From contig NZ_CP015243.1 in the NCBI RefSeq assembly GCF_001648175.1, positions 1,488,001 through 1,552,000 of the forward strand: a DNA stretch of 64,000 nucleotides. The letters are read 5' to 3'. Within the stretch, counting starts at the first letter, position 1. The number at the start of each line of letters is the position of its first letter. The notes beneath the pieces are model-generated. The model made no database searches. It saw only the letters and a list, made by a program, of their open reading frames with translations, and was not told where the DNA came from. The DNA comes from Halotalea alkalilenta (GTDB taxonomy: Bacteria > Pseudomonadota > Gammaproteobacteria > Pseudomonadales > Halomonadaceae). Below, piece after piece: positions 1 to 9,168 of the stretch. A program made the translations under genes and the position numbers.

Positions 1-2
1 TG

Positions 3-1316
3 GCGCTCAGCGGCGACTGGGTCACGCCGTGGTTCGAGCCAGGCGTTCCCTTCTGGGGTAAGCCGCCGCTCTCTTTCTGGTTGCAGGCGCTGTCGATCAA
101 GTTGTTCGGATTGTCGGAATGGGTCGCCCGGCTCCCCGCCTGGGTGGTCACCGCGGTGACCCTGTGGCCCATCCATGCGCTCGCGCGGGCATGGGCGGGC
201 TGGCGGGCCGCGGCGGCCGCCGTGATGATCTACGCGACCTGCGCGCTGCCTTACATGATGGCCGGAGCGGTTCTTACCGATCCCTTCCTGGCATTGGGTA
301 CCACGTTGTTCATGGCCGGGCTGATACTGCCTCAATGGCACTGGCGCCTTTTGGCCGCCGTAGGGCTGGCGATCGGCCTGCTCGCCAAAGGACCGCTTGC
401 GCTGGTCATCGTCGCGGGCCCGGCGGTCATGTGTCTGTTGGCATATCGTCGCCGGGTATGGCCTGCGATATCGGCTCGAGGATGGCTGGCCGGTTTCGTG
501 GTGGTGGCATCCCTGGCGGTGCCTTGGTACGTCATTGCAGAGAGCAGGACGCCAGGGTTCTGGGACTACTTCCTGCTCGGCGAGCATGTGCAGCGATTCC
601 TGCAATCCGGATGGTCTGGCGATTTGTATGGCACCGCCCATCGGCAGGCCATCGGGGTCATCTGGTTGGACTGGCTGGTCGCCACGCTGCCCTGGAGTCC
701 TCTTGCCCTGGCGATGCTCGCCGCTGCGCTGCGCCATCGGCGTGGCCGCGTGGCCTTGCTGCGCCTGATCCGCAGACCGATGACCGGCTACCTGATCGCT
801 TGGGCGCTGTTCGTTGTGCTGTTCTTCACGCTGTCCAGAAACATCCTCTGGACCTATGTGCTGCCGGCGTTGCCCGCGTTCGCCATCCTGACGGGGCGGG
901 CGCTGGTTCTCGTCGGACGGCGCTTGAAGTCGAGACGATCACCCGCACTGCATGCGATTGGCACCGCGCCAGCCTTGTTCGTTCCGGCCTTGGCGCTGCT
1001 TGCGACGATTGCGATCTGCATCCACCCGGCAGCGGTCAAGAGCGAGAAGGTGCTCATCCGCCAGGTGATGTCCATGGCGCCACCGGGTGCCACGCTGTGG
1101 TTCGTCGACAGCAGGTCCTTTTCGGCCCGTTACTACTCGCGAGGGCAGGCAGCGCTGGTGTCGAGCGAAGCGCTGCCGGCGCTGGTCGCTAGCACCGAGG
1201 GCTCGATTTTCATCGCCGCCCGGCCTGATGTCATGGCTCGTTTGCAGACCGTCTTGCCATTGACCGCCTTGCCGCTGGCGAACAGCCGTCAGTACCGGGT
1301 AGGCAGGATTCGCTAG
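3..1316 (+). CDS. ArnT-like family 39 glycosyltransferase, 3' part (5' end outside window)
   Basis: The reading frame is open from the first bases of the window, so the true start lies upstream. The first residues (GDWVTP..., then GKPPLSFWL) match the N-terminal loop of ArnT/PMT-type glycosyltransferases, where an acidic residue near GDW lies in the catalytic periplasmic loop. These enzymes take a sugar from a polyprenyl phosphate and transfer it to lipid A or another surface acceptor. About ten hydrophobic segments follow (for example residues around WVVTAVTLW, LLAAVGLAIGLLA and ILWTYVLPALPAFAIL), and the protein ends in a short soluble tail. The acceptor cannot be read from the sequence. 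It could be an aminoarabinose transferase or another member of the family. Confidence 0.8.
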   Translation, partial: ALSGDWVTPWFEPGVPFWGKPPLSFWLQALSIKLFGLSEWVARLPAWVVTAVTLWPIHALARAWAGWRAAAAAVMIYATCALPYMMAGAVLTDPFLALGTTLFMAGLILPQWHWRLLAAVGLAIGLLAKGPLALVIVAGPAVMCLLAYRRRVWPAISARGWLAGFVVVASLAVPWYVIAESRTPGFWDYFLLGEHVQRFLQSGWSGDLYGTAHRQAIGVIWLDWLVATLPWSPLALAMLAAALRHRRGRVALLRLIRRPMTGYLIAWALFVVLFFTLSRNILWTYVLPALPAFAILTGRALVLVGRRLKSRRSPALHAIGTAPALFVPALALLATIAICIHPAAVKSEKVLIRQVMSMAPPGATLWFVDSRSFSARYYSRGQAALVSSEALPALVASTEGSIFIAARPDVMARLQTVLPLTALPLANSRQYRVGRIR

Positions 1317-1361
1317 GCCCTGGCGCCATCGGCGCACCGCCCGTGCCATGGCGCGAGTCCA

Positions 1362-2297
1362 TCAATGCGTGGCGGCGACCTCGCCGAGCTGGGTCGCGGG
1401 CAAGAGCGAGAAGGCCGAGCGCATTTGTCGTGCTTCCTGACCAGGACTGCGGCCGAACAACCGCTTGAACTCCCGATTGAACTGGGATGGGCTCTCGTAG
1501 CCGACCTGGACCGCGGCGGCCGCCGCGGTGAGGTCGTCGCGGATCATCAGCAGGCGGGCCTGGTGCAGCCTGACGGACTTGATGTATTGGATCGGCGATG
1601 TTCTGGCAATGGATTTGAAGTGCGTATGGAAGGTCGGCACGCTCAAACCCGCCTCGCGCGCGAGCGAGCCGACATCCAGCGGCTGCGCGTAGTCATTGTG
1701 AATGCGCCGCAGCGCGCGCGAGATCCGGCCGAAGTTGCCGTGATTGGTAAGCGCTGCGCAAATCGCGCCACCCTGTTCGCCCAACAGCACGCGGTAGCAC
1801 AGCTCGCGCACGATGCCCGGCCCCAGTACCTTCGCCTCGACCGGCGAAGCCAGGGCACGCAGCAGGCGCAAGGCCGTCTCCGCCAGCGTCGCATCCAGCG
1901 GTGTCGACACGATGCCCTCGGGTGCCGTGATTGCGCGCGTCTCGAGATGTTCCAGTTCGATGACGAGATTGGCCACCGTGGTCATGTCCAGCCGGACCGA
2001 AACGGCCAGTAGCGGCTCCTCGGGGCTTGCTTCGGTTTCGCTCGAGAACGGCAGCGGCACCGAGAGCACCAGATAGTGCTGGGCGTCGTAGCGGTAGACC
2101 TTGTCGGCGAGATAGCCGCGTTTATGTCCCTGGCAGACGATGACGATGCTCGGTTCGTAGAGTACCGGCGTTCGCCCGAGCGGCTGGTCGGCACGCATGA
2201 ACCGCACGCCATCCAGCAGCGAGCGGGTGTAGCCCTCGTGTGGCGCGAGCTGCTTGAGCAGCGAGGTCATTTGATCCTGCATCGTAGGGTCGGGCAC
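1362..2297 (-). CDS. AraC-family transcriptional regulator
   Basis: An N-terminal AraC_N-type sensor domain (about residues 10-160, with YEPSIVIVCQGHKRGYL near the front) precedes two C-terminal helix-turn-helix segments (LDVGSLAREAGLSVPTFHTHF and AAAAAVQVGYESPSQFNREF). This is the layout of cytosolic AraC/XylS activators. I chose a GTG start at 2297 because AGGAG lies 5 nt upstream of it. The longer ATG start at 2345 would place a perfect palindrome (2318-2331) inside the gene and has no ribosome binding site. The gene is divergent from a short-chain dehydrogenase, which it probably regulates. Regulators of this subgroup often sit beside oxidoreductase genes of the YqhC/YqhD type. The effector is unknown. 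Confidence 0.85.
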   Translation of the reverse strand: MPDPTMQDQMTSLLKQLAPHEGYTRSLLDGVRFMRADQPLGRTPVLYEPSIVIVCQGHKRGYLADKVYRYDAQHYLVLSVPLPFSSETEASPEEPLLAVSVRLDMTTVANLVIELEHLETRAITAPEGIVSTPLDATLAETALRLLRALASPVEAKVLGPGIVRELCYRVLLGEQGGAICAALTNHGNFGRISRALRRIHNDYAQPLDVGSLAREAGLSVPTFHTHFKSIARTSPIQYIKSVRLHQARLLMIRDDLTAAAAAVQVGYESPSQFNREFKRLFGRSPGQEARQMRSAFSLLPATQLGEVAATH

Positions 2298-2317
2298 AGT
2301 CGCTCCTATGGTGGATC

Positions 2318-2331
2318 GCCTATCAATAGGC
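2318..2331. promoter_or_regulatory. Palindrome upstream of the AraC gene (possible operator)
   Basis: GCCTAT-CA-ATAGGC is a perfect inverted repeat 20 bp upstream of the chosen GTG start. The half-site ATAGGC occurs again at 2378-2383, and the related GGATAG-N8-CTATCC follows at 2391-2410. Repeated half-sites in the 180-bp divergent region are what an AraC-type regulator would bind. This reading rests on the pattern only. Confidence 0.4.
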
Positions 2332-2390
2332 GAAGATTGTGCCATAAAAAGCGCAAACGCCCACCTGGTCCAAAGGAATAGGCAATAACC

Positions 2391-2410
2391 GGATAGAAAT
2401 TAACCTATCC
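2391..2410. promoter_or_regulatory. Inverted repeat GGATAG-N8-CTATCC between araC-type gene and dehydrogenase
   Basis: This is a perfect 6-bp inverted repeat with an 8-bp AT-rich spacer, 69 bp upstream of the dehydrogenase start. Its core TATC/GATA shares CTAT with the palindrome at 2318-2331. It is a candidate activator site for the short-chain dehydrogenase gene. Confidence 0.4.
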
Positions 2411-2478
2411 GACGATGCGCGGCGAGCCCACAATCATTGCTGCAAGCCTGCCTCATCTTTAGTTGGGAGATCCGAGAA

Positions 2479-3333
2479 ATGAGCAACAAGACTTGGCTGA
2501 TTACCGGTGCCGCTCGTGGCCTGGGTGCTCAGATCGCGCAAGCCGCCCTCGCGGCGGGCGACAACGTCGTGGCGACGGCGCGCAATGTGGAAGCAGCCCG
2601 CGGTGCGTTCACGGAACACACCGACCGGCTTTTGATCCTGTCTTTGGACATGACCGACCCCGCTGGACCGCAAGCCGTAGCGGAGGCGGCCATCGAGCGC
2701 TTTGGCACCATCGATGTGCTGGTAAACAACGCCGGCTACGGCCAGCTTGGTATCTTCGAGGAATCCTCGGAGGAAGATTTGGAGCGCCAGCTCGACACCA
2801 ACGTGCTCGGCCTGACCAGGATGACGCGAGCGGTGCTGCCGGCGATGCGGCGTCAGCGCTCCGGCCACATCATCAACATCGGCTCGGTTTGCGGCGTGGT
2901 CGGGTTCGATTTGTGCACGCTCTACGGCATGTCGAAATTCGCCGTGGAAGGGTTCAGCATCAACCTAGCGCGTGACCTCGCGCCTCTTGGCATCCACGTC
3001 ACCGTGGTGGAGCCCGGCTATTTCCGCACCGATTTCCTGGATGCCAGCTCGGCGCGTTTTGCCGGCAACCCGATCGGCGATTACGAGGAGGTTCGGAGCA
3101 AGACCGAAACCATGTACAAGGAGTACAACCACCAGCAGCCCGGCGACCCGGCCAAGCTCGGCCCGGCCATCATTCAGCTGGCGAACGCGCAAACCCCGCC
3201 GCTGCATTTGTTGATTGGCTCCGATGCCGTCAGTATTGCGCGCCAGGAGCTGGCCGAGCGCCTGTCTGAGATCGCTGCATGGGAGAGTCTATCGACCTCG
3301 ACGGATCACGATGACGTCGCATTGAATCGCTGA
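2479..3333 (+). CDS. Short-chain dehydrogenase/reductase (SDR)
   Basis: A classical SDR of 284 residues. The NAD(P)-binding motif TGAARGLG is at residues 8-15, NNAGYGQLG follows strand 4, and the catalytic YGMSK (Tyr-x-x-x-Lys) comes after a Ser in the IGSVCG segment. The start is the ATG after GGGAGATCCGAGAA, and a longer in-frame extension upstream has no ribosome binding site. The family oxidises or reduces alcohol/carbonyl pairs, and the substrate cannot be told. The gene stands alone, is divergent from the AraC regulator, and ends before a clear intrinsic terminator at 3477-3507. Confidence 0.88.
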   Translation: MSNKTWLITGAARGLGAQIAQAALAAGDNVVATARNVEAARGAFTEHTDRLLILSLDMTDPAGPQAVAEAAIERFGTIDVLVNNAGYGQLGIFEESSEEDLERQLDTNVLGLTRMTRAVLPAMRRQRSGHIINIGSVCGVVGFDLCTLYGMSKFAVEGFSINLARDLAPLGIHVTVVEPGYFRTDFLDASSARFAGNPIGDYEEVRSKTETMYKEYNHQQPGDPAKLGPAIIQLANAQTPPLHLLIGSDAVSIARQELAERLSEIAAWESLSTSTDHDDVALNR

Positions 3334-3476
3334 TTCCACGCATGCCGCAAGCGCTATCGTCGGCATCGTTCGTGACCAGACCATCGTGTTCGGCAGCGAA
3401 CGAACCTGATTATGCATCAATGGCCCCGAACGCAACTCAGGGGGCTCGAGCGAACAGGCTTCAAGCCCCAAACCCG

Positions 3477-3507
3477 CCCGCGCGATAGACTTTGCGCGGG
3501 TTTTTTT
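3477..3507 (+). terminator. Intrinsic terminator after the SDR gene
   Basis: CCCGCGC and GCGCGGG form a 7-bp GC stem with a 10-nt loop, followed directly by seven T residues (3501-3507). It ends transcription from the dehydrogenase and separates it from the convergent fdxA gene. Confidence 0.85.
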
Positions 3508-3526
3508 ATCTCGGTGGGGGCAGGCG

Positions 3527-3850
3527 TCAGCGTTCCAGGTACTGGAACTTGCCCTCTACACCGTCCCACTTCTCGGCGTCGGGCAGCGGATCCTTCTGTT
3601 CGCTGATGTTGGGCCACTCGTCGGCAAGCTCTGCGTTGAGTTCGATGAAATGCTCCTGTCCCGCCGGCAGCTCGTCCTCGGAGAAGATCGCCTGCGCCGG
3701 GCATTCCGGCTCACAGAGCGCGCAATCGATGCACTCGTCGGGATGGATGACGAGGAAGTTCGGCCCCTCGTAGAAGCAGTCGACCGGACAGACGGAGACA
3801 CAGTCCGTGTACTTGCAGCGGATGCAGTTCTCAGTGACGACGAACGCCAT
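3527..3850 (-). CDS. fdxA: 7Fe ferredoxin FdxA
   Basis: This 107-residue ferredoxin is almost collinear with Azotobacter FdI. Cys9, Cys17 and Cys21 with Cys25 in the first half, and [12 protein letters not shown] in the second, are the ligand pattern for one [3Fe-4S] and one [4Fe-4S] cluster. The C-terminal tail ([15 protein letters not shown]) is typical of the long form. It is a cytosolic low-potential electron carrier whose partner is not known for this organism. The start follows GAGGAG at the usual distance. A longer frame to 4036 exists but has no family match. It lies downstream of mutS on the same strand, as in pseudomonads and halomonads. Confidence 0.96.
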   Translation of the reverse strand: MAFVVTENCIRCKYTDCVSVCPVDCFYEGPNFLVIHPDECIDCALCEPECPAQAIFSEDELPAGQEHFIELNAELADEWPNISEQKDPLPDAEKWDGVEGKFQYLER

Positions 3851-4032
3851 GGTGTTTCTCCTCGAATCATTACGGCCCCGATGGGTCGGGATCGGACGGC
3901 TGCTGCGTCGCCTCGCCCGCTTGGTATCGAGTCTGTTCTGGCGTCCGCGTGGGTTTTCCGGTCGGGGCCGATATTCTAGGGGTTGTCCACTTGAGCGTCG
4001 AGCATCCCCCGTGGCGTCACCGGGGGAATGCT

Positions 4033-6651
4033 TCAAAGCCGCTCGCGCAGCGCATAGAGCGCGTCGAGCGCTTGTCGCGGGCTGAGTCCGTCGATGTCGA
4101 GTTCGGCCAAGGCTTCGACCACCGGATGAGGCGGGGCCGAGAACAGGTCCGCCTGCTGTGGCGCACTGAGATCGTGCGAGCGCGGCCTGTCGACCTCCTG
4201 CGCTTCGAGGGTGGTGAGCTTTTCACGCGCGCGCTCGATCACCCGGCGAGGCACGCCTGCGAGCTGGGCCACCTGCAGGCCATAGCTCTGGCTCGCCGGC
4301 CCCTGCTCGACACGGTGCATGAAGACGATGCCGTCATCGTGCTCGGCGGCGGTGAGGTGAAGATTGTCGACTTCGTCGAGCTGCTCGGCCAGCGCGGTCA
4401 GCTCGAAGTAGTGCGTGGCGAACAGCGTGAAGGCGCGCAGCCTCGCCAGCTCCTCGGCGCTCGCCCAGGCCAGTGAAAGACCGTCGAAGGTGCTGGTGCC
4501 GCGGCCGATCTCATCCATCAGCACCAGGCTCTCGGCGGTGGCGTTGTGCAGGATGTTGGCGGTCTCGGTCATCTCGACCATGAAGGTGGAGCGCCCGCCG
4601 GCCAGATCGTCGCTCGAGCCGATACGGGTGAAGATCCGGTCGATCGGACCGATCTCGACGCGCTTGGCCGGTACGAAGCTGCCGGTGTAGCAGAGCAGCG
4701 CGATCAGCGCGTTCTGGCGCATGTAGGTCGACTTGCCGCCCATGTTGGGGCCGGTGATCACGCACATCCGGTGGCGGTCGTCGAACACCAGGTCGTTGGG
4801 CACGAAAGGGTGCTCGGAAACCTGCTCGACCACTGGGTGGCGGCCCTCGAGCACTTCGATGCCCGGCGCCTCGCGCAGCAGCGGCCGGCTGAAGTCGAGG
4901 CTCAGCGCACGCTCGGCGAAGGCGTTGAGCACATCCAGTGCGGCGAGCGCCGCGGCGCTCGCCGAGAGCGCGCTGAGCTCGACGTTGAGTGCGTCGATCA
5001 GGCTTTCATAGAGCAGCTTCTCGCGCGCCAGCGCCCGCGCCTTGGCCGATAGTGCCTTGTCCTCGAACTGCTTGAGTTCGGGAATGATGAAGCGCTCGGC
5101 ATTCTTCAGCGTCTGGCGACGGATGTAGTCGGCCGGCGCCTGGCGCGCCTGGGCACGGGGAATCTCGATGAAATAGCCGTGGACGCGATTGTAGCCGACC
5201 TTGAGGTTGCTCAAGCCGGTGCGGGCCTTTTCTCGGCCCTCGAGCTCGATCAAGTAGTCGCCGGCGTGTTCGCTCAATCCCCGCAGTTCGTCGAGTTCGG
5301 CGTCGAACCCTTGCTTGATCACCCCGCCGTCGCGGATCACCGCCGGCGGATTGTCGATGATCGCATCGGTCAGCGTTCGCTCGAGCTCCGGGTAGGCGAC
5401 GATATCGACGCGCAGCTCATCGAGCACGCTGCCGCTATCGAACTCGGCGAGCATCGCGGCGAGCGTCGGCAGCTCTACGAATGCATCGCGCAGGCGTGCC
5501 AAGTCGCGAGGACGAGCGCTGCGCAGCGCGACGCGGGCGAGGATGCGCTCGACGTCACCGACGCGCTTGAGGCTGGCGGCGAACTCGGCCATGGCCTCGC
5601 GCTCGAGCAGCAGCGCCACCGCCGCTTGGCGAGCCTCGACCGCGGCTCGATCGCGCAGCGGGCGATTGAGCCAGCGGCGCAGCAGGCGCCCGCCCATCGG
5701 GGTCGCGGTGGTATCGAGCACCGCGGCCAGGGTGTTTTCTCCGCTGCCGCCCAGGTTGATGTCGATCTCGAGGTTGCGCCGGCTGGCGGCATCGATCACC
5801 ACCGCATCGTCGCGGCGTTCCACCGTGAACTTGTTCACATGGGGCAGGGCGCCGCGCTGGGTGTCGCGGGCATAGTCGAGCAGCGCCCCCGCCGCGCGTA
5901 CGCCGTGGTCGAGGTGCGCGGCACCGAAGCCCTGGAGGTCCTGGACCTTCAACTGGTCGCAGATCAGCCGCATCGCGGTGTCATGGTCGAACAGCCAATC
6001 GCTCTGCCGGCGCAGCCCGCGGTACTTGTCGAGCCCCTCCGGCAGCGCGAGTGAATCCGGGACCAGAAGCTCCGCTGGCGCCAGGCGCTGCAGCTCGGCG
6101 AGCATCTCGACCTCTCCTTCCACCTCGAGCGCGCCGAAACGACCGCTGGCGAGCTCGATCCATGCCAGCCCCCAGCGCCGCGATTCGCCCGGCTCGCCCG
6201 GCTTGAGCGGGGTAGCGCTCAGTGCCACCAGCAGGTTGTCGCGGCTTGCATCGAGCAGCGCCTCATCGTGCAGCGTGCCGGGGGTGACGATGCGCACCAC
6301 TTGGCGCTCCACCGGGCCCTTGCTGGTCGCCGGATCGCCGATCTGCTCGCAGATCGCCACCGACTCACCGAGTCGCACCAGCCGCGCCAGGTAGGCCTCG
6401 GCGCTGTGATAGGGCACCCCCGCCATCGGAATCGGCGCGCCGTTGGAGGCACCCCGCTGGGTCAGGGTGATATCGAGCAGCTGCGCGGCCTTCTTGGCAT
6501 CGTCATAGAACAGCTCGTAGAAATCGCCCATGCGGTAGAAGAGCAGCACGTCTCGATGCTCGCGCTTGATCTTCAAGTACTGCGCCATCATCGGCGTATG
6601 TTTGGAAAGGTCGCTGGAAGCCACGTGGCCACTAGGCTCCTGATGGTTCAA
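4033..6651 (-). CDS. mutS: DNA mismatch repair protein MutS
   Basis: Full length (872 residues; E. coli MutS has 853). The N-terminal mismatch-recognition domain holds [14 protein letters not shown], the F-x-E-type mismatch-probe region. The connector, lever and clamp domains follow. The ATPase domain has Walker [14 protein letters not shown], Walker [17 protein letters not shown] and the conserved HYFELT segment. It recognises mismatches and small loops and recruits MutL. The gene reads away from the repeat/IS region, and its upstream flank (6652-6839) carries no other gene. Nothing suggests inactivation. Confidence 0.97.
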   Translation of the reverse strand: MNHQEPSGHVASSDLSKHTPMMAQYLKIKREHRDVLLFYRMGDFYELFYDDAKKAAQLLDITLTQRGASNGAPIPMAGVPYHSAEAYLARLVRLGESVAICEQIGDPATSKGPVERQVVRIVTPGTLHDEALLDASRDNLLVALSATPLKPGEPGESRRWGLAWIELASGRFGALEVEGEVEMLAELQRLAPAELLVPDSLALPEGLDKYRGLRRQSDWLFDHDTAMRLICDQLKVQDLQGFGAAHLDHGVRAAGALLDYARDTQRGALPHVNKFTVERRDDAVVIDAASRRNLEIDINLGGSGENTLAAVLDTTATPMGGRLLRRWLNRPLRDRAAVEARQAAVALLLEREAMAEFAASLKRVGDVERILARVALRSARPRDLARLRDAFVELPTLAAMLAEFDSGSVLDELRVDIVAYPELERTLTDAIIDNPPAVIRDGGVIKQGFDAELDELRGLSEHAGDYLIELEGREKARTGLSNLKVGYNRVHGYFIEIPRAQARQAPADYIRRQTLKNAERFIIPELKQFEDKALSAKARALAREKLLYESLIDALNVELSALSASAAALAALDVLNAFAERALSLDFSRPLLREAPGIEVLEGRHPVVEQVSEHPFVPNDLVFDDRHRMCVITGPNMGGKSTYMRQNALIALLCYTGSFVPAKRVEIGPIDRIFTRIGSSDDLAGGRSTFMVEMTETANILHNATAESLVLMDEIGRGTSTFDGLSLAWASAEELARLRAFTLFATHYFELTALAEQLDEVDNLHLTAAEHDDGIVFMHRVEQGPASQSYGLQVAQLAGVPRRVIERAREKLTTLEAQEVDRPRSHDLSAPQQADLFSAPPHPVVEALAELDIDGLSPRQALDALYALRERL

Positions 6652-6839
6652 TCGGAATCGTGGGGCGCTGGTAGGGTCGGGCTGGGACGCCCGACTCGAC
6701 CATGCAAAATGTGCGCAAGGTTAACACGCGAGAAGCGGGTGCTGGAGTGTATGTCCGGCAGGAAAGCGTCAGGCCCAGGTGTCCGCGCATCGAGAGACAT
6801 GAATGGGACGAGGATGCCGGGATTTGGCGCTCCTCCTAA

Positions 6840-7172
6840 CCCGTTCGTCCCGATCGGCCCCCATACGCGCCAAGATCGAGCACCGGCTCGGCAATCAAGG
6901 GCGCCAGTCGAGGGAGCGTGCGGCGGCGGCAGGGCTGTGGTTCGAGACGCTCGTTCCTCGCTCCTCACCACGAACGGATGTCGAAGCGTCCTCACCGGCT
7001 ATCCGAGCATCCTGAGCGAGCCGAAGGACACGAGCGGACCAATGAGCCCGTTCGTCCCGAGCGGTGCCCATACGCGCCAAGGTCGAGCACCGGCTCGGCA
7101 ATCAAGGGCGCCAGTCGAGGGAGCGTGCGGCGGCGCCGAGGCCATGGTTCGAGACGCTCGTTCCTCGCTCCT
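6840..7172. repeat. Tandem REP-like repeat units 1 and 2 (left part)
   Basis: Two units start with CCCGTTCGTCCC at 6840 and 7047, a period of 207 bp. Each unit holds in order: CCCGTTCGTCCCGAnCGG, CGAGCACCGGCTCGGCAATC, GGCGCCAGTCGAGGGA, TTCGAGACGCTCGTTCCTCG, CACCACGAACGGATGTCGAA, then CCGAGCATCCTGAGCGAG with a GAAGGACA segment and GAGCGGACCAAT. Unit 1 is uninterrupted and shows the empty insertion site (cctcgctcct-caccacgaacgg near 6957-6975). Unit 2 is split at 7171-7172 by the first IS110 element. The segment 6652-6839 before it carries no gene I can support. Small frames inside the array look non-coding. Confidence 0.85.
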
Positions 7173-7258
7173 TTCCATGAACCCCCTCCGAGTTCTCCTC
7201 GACAGGGGGATGATCAGGGGGGAGATTGGGCGGTCGTCATATCGTTCTTCCTCAACTT

Positions 7259-8587
7259 TCAGGCAGAAGCATTTTGAGCTTCAGTCTGGATAGGCGTCAC
7301 GGAGAACCCGAGCTGCTTGGCGAGTCGACGCATGGAACGTTGCTTGGTTTCCAGCGCCTGTGCCTCGTAGTACTGGAGTCCGTGTTCGACATAGTCCAAT
7401 CCTTTGACCATGACGCGCCAGAACAGCGCCGCGAGTTTGCGCGCCAGGGCGATATTGGCGATCAATCCACCTCGGCGACCCGCCATCCGACGGTAAAAAC
7501 CGCCCAGCGCAATGTGTTTGCTGCGAGCGAGGCTGCGGGCCATGACGCAAAACAGGCGCCCAGCACGATTACGCCTGCGCTTGGCCGAGCGTTGGCGCTT
7601 ACCGCTCTGATGACTCCCGGGGGCCAGCCCGGCCCAAGCGGTGAAGTGTTTCTCGGTCGGCCACTGGGTCAGGTCGGTTCCCACTTCACCTATGAGTTGC
7701 AGGACGCTGTAGTCCGTATGGGCGGGAAGCACGGTGAGATCATTGCCTCCACACAGAGCCACCAGCATCGGATGCAGGTCATCGATCTGGGGTGCATTGG
7801 CACCGCCTCGCTTGTGCGCCTTGGACGGCGGCGACGTCGGAGGATCGACGTCGATCGAACGGAGCACCGCTTCGATCTGTTGGTCGCAAGCCCTGATCAA
7901 ACGCTGGTAGTGCTCCCAGCTTTCCAGCGCCTGGCGCAACGCGAACAGATGCTCCTCGGCCCAGGTCCCTTGCAGAGAGGCTTTGATCCGTTCGGCCTTC
8001 TGCTGGCGGATCTGCACGTCGCACAAAGCCAGCAGTCGCTCAGGATCGCGTTCACCCTCGAGCATCGACCGGATCACCGCCATGCCGCTGCGGCCCACCA
8101 GGTTGCTGATGACATCGTGCAATTTGATGTTCATCCGCTCCAAGGCCTTCTGCAGATGCTGCACATGCCCTGCGGCCAGCGTGATGTGGTCCTGGCGCAG
8201 TCGCAGGTAATCCTGCAAGCGCCGGATCTCGGCTGGGGGCACGAAGCCTGCCCGCAAGAGTCCGTGCGCGTGCAACGTCGCTCCCCACTGGCAATCCTTC
8301 ATATCCGTCTTGCGACCCGGCAGATTGCGGGTGTGCTTACCGTTGACCATCAGCACCTGTAGTTTCGCGGCTTCCAGCACGCTGTACAGGGGCAGCCAGT
8401 AGATCCCCGTGGCCTCCATGGCCACCGACTTCACCTTCTGCGACAACAGCCAGTCGCGTAGCTCATGCAGCTGTGCCGTGAACGTGCCGAATACCTTCGG
8501 CTCCCCCCCGGCAATCGACACATGCATCTGCTCGCTGCCGACATCCACGAAGGCTGCCAATGGATCCAATACCGGTAAGTGGGCCAT
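7259..8587 (-). CDS. IS110-family DEDD transposase/recombinase, copy A
   Basis: 442 residues. The RuvC-like N-terminal domain has the DEDD set: Asp15 (FVDVGSEQ), Glu58 (MEATGIYW), Asp94 and Asp97 (KTDMKD). A coiled-coil-like middle part follows. The C-terminal Tnp_20 domain carries the signature FTAWAGLAPGSHQSGKRQR, whose Ser is the candidate nucleophile. Enzymes of this family recombine DNA with a bridge RNA encoded in the element end. The ribosome binding site AGGAG lies just upstream of the ATG. The gene is intact. Copy B differs by one residue (His22 here, Tyr there) and a handful of silent changes, so the duplication is recent and both copies may be active. Confidence 0.93.
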   Translation of the reverse strand: MAHLPVLDPLAAFVDVGSEQMHVSIAGGEPKVFGTFTAQLHELRDWLLSQKVKSVAMEATGIYWLPLYSVLEAAKLQVLMVNGKHTRNLPGRKTDMKDCQWGATLHAHGLLRAGFVPPAEIRRLQDYLRLRQDHITLAAGHVQHLQKALERMNIKLHDVISNLVGRSGMAVIRSMLEGERDPERLLALCDVQIRQQKAERIKASLQGTWAEEHLFALRQALESWEHYQRLIRACDQQIEAVLRSIDVDPPTSPPSKAHKRGGANAPQIDDLHPMLVALCGGNDLTVLPAHTDYSVLQLIGEVGTDLTQWPTEKHFTAWAGLAPGSHQSGKRQRSAKRRRNRAGRLFCVMARSLARSKHIALGGFYRRMAGRRGGLIANIALARKLAALFWRVMVKGLDYVEHGLQYYEAQALETKQRSMRRLAKQLGFSVTPIQTEAQNASA

Positions 8588-8589
8588 CT

Positions 8590-8807
8590 TATAGCTCCTG
8601 GGAACGGGTCGATGGAGAAGGGGTTACCGCAAGCCCGGTCGTGTTCTGGGAAGACAAATCTTTCCAACGGGAAGCCAGGCTCACCATAATGCGCAGCAGC
8701 CCACGACCAGAGCCATTCTCACCACCGGGCACCCGGCACCAAAAGACATGCGGCCACGCTGCTTGCGGCAACACAGCCATGCTACTCGGGTTCAAGGTCC
8801 ATGCGCA
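8590..8807 (-). ncRNA. Candidate bridge RNA in the 5' end of IS110 copy A
   Basis: The 244-bp noncoding end is base-identical in the two copies apart from one base next to the transposase start codon, whereas the coding region has several differences. Read in transposase orientation it contains GTGGTGAG (complement of 8718-8725), identical to the last 6 bases of the left target flank plus the core AG. It also contains TGGAAAG (complement of 8660-8666), identical to the element's right end plus the core. The order target guide, then donor guide, and the place upstream of the gene fit the IS621 bridge RNA. I could not assign the right-hand guides with confidence, and the RNA ends are estimates. 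Confidence 0.5.
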
Positions 8808-8831
8808 GTGCCATCGCGATGGCACAGGAGG

Positions 8832-9082
8832 CTCACCACGAACGGTGGCTGGGCTGCTCCTCGCCGGCTATCCGAGCATTCTGAGTAAGCGAAGCGTATC
8901 GAAGGACACGAACGGACCAATAAATCCGTTCGTCCCGAGCGGCGCCTGTACACGCCACGGGCAGGTACCGGCTCGGCAATGGGGGCGCCAGTCGAGGGAT
9001 CGTGCGGCGGCGATGAGGCCGTGGTTCGAGACGCATCCGAGCATCCTGAGCGAGTACCGCGAGTCGAAGGGTCCTCGCTCCT
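8832..9082. repeat. REP-like repeat array between the two IS110 copies
   Basis: This is the right part of unit 2 (from 8832) and the left part of unit 3 (from 8925). Unit 3 shows the palindromic core best: CGAACGGA (8909-8916), spacer CCAATAAA, TCCGTTCG (8925-8932), with the arms extended by GGACA and TCCC. The unit also keeps the CGAGTCGAAGG and GGCGCCAGTCGAGGGA segments. It ends in cctcgctcct, where copy B is inserted (core CT 9081-9082). I see no gene here. Confidence 0.8.
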
Positions 9083-9168
9083 TTCCATGAACCCCCTCCG
9101 AGTTCTCCTCGACAGGGGGATGATCAGGGGGGAGATTGGGCGGTCGTCATATCGTTCTTCCTCAACTT

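Larger units (their letters stand above)
7173..8831 (-). mobile_element. IS110-family insertion sequence, copy A
   Basis: The ends come from comparison of three sequences. Copies A and B are near-identical between 7162-8845 and 9072-10755. The uninterrupted repeat at about 6957-6975 shows that cctcgctcct and caccacgaacgg are target. The only bases shared by both junctions are CT (7171-7172 and 8832-8833), a 2-bp core with no longer target duplication and no terminal inverted repeats, as is typical for IS110 transposition. The element is about 1.66 kb. It has one transposase gene, an 86-bp 3' end and a 244-bp 5' noncoding end. The long 5' end is the IS110-group layout, in contrast to IS1111. 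Confidence 0.88.
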
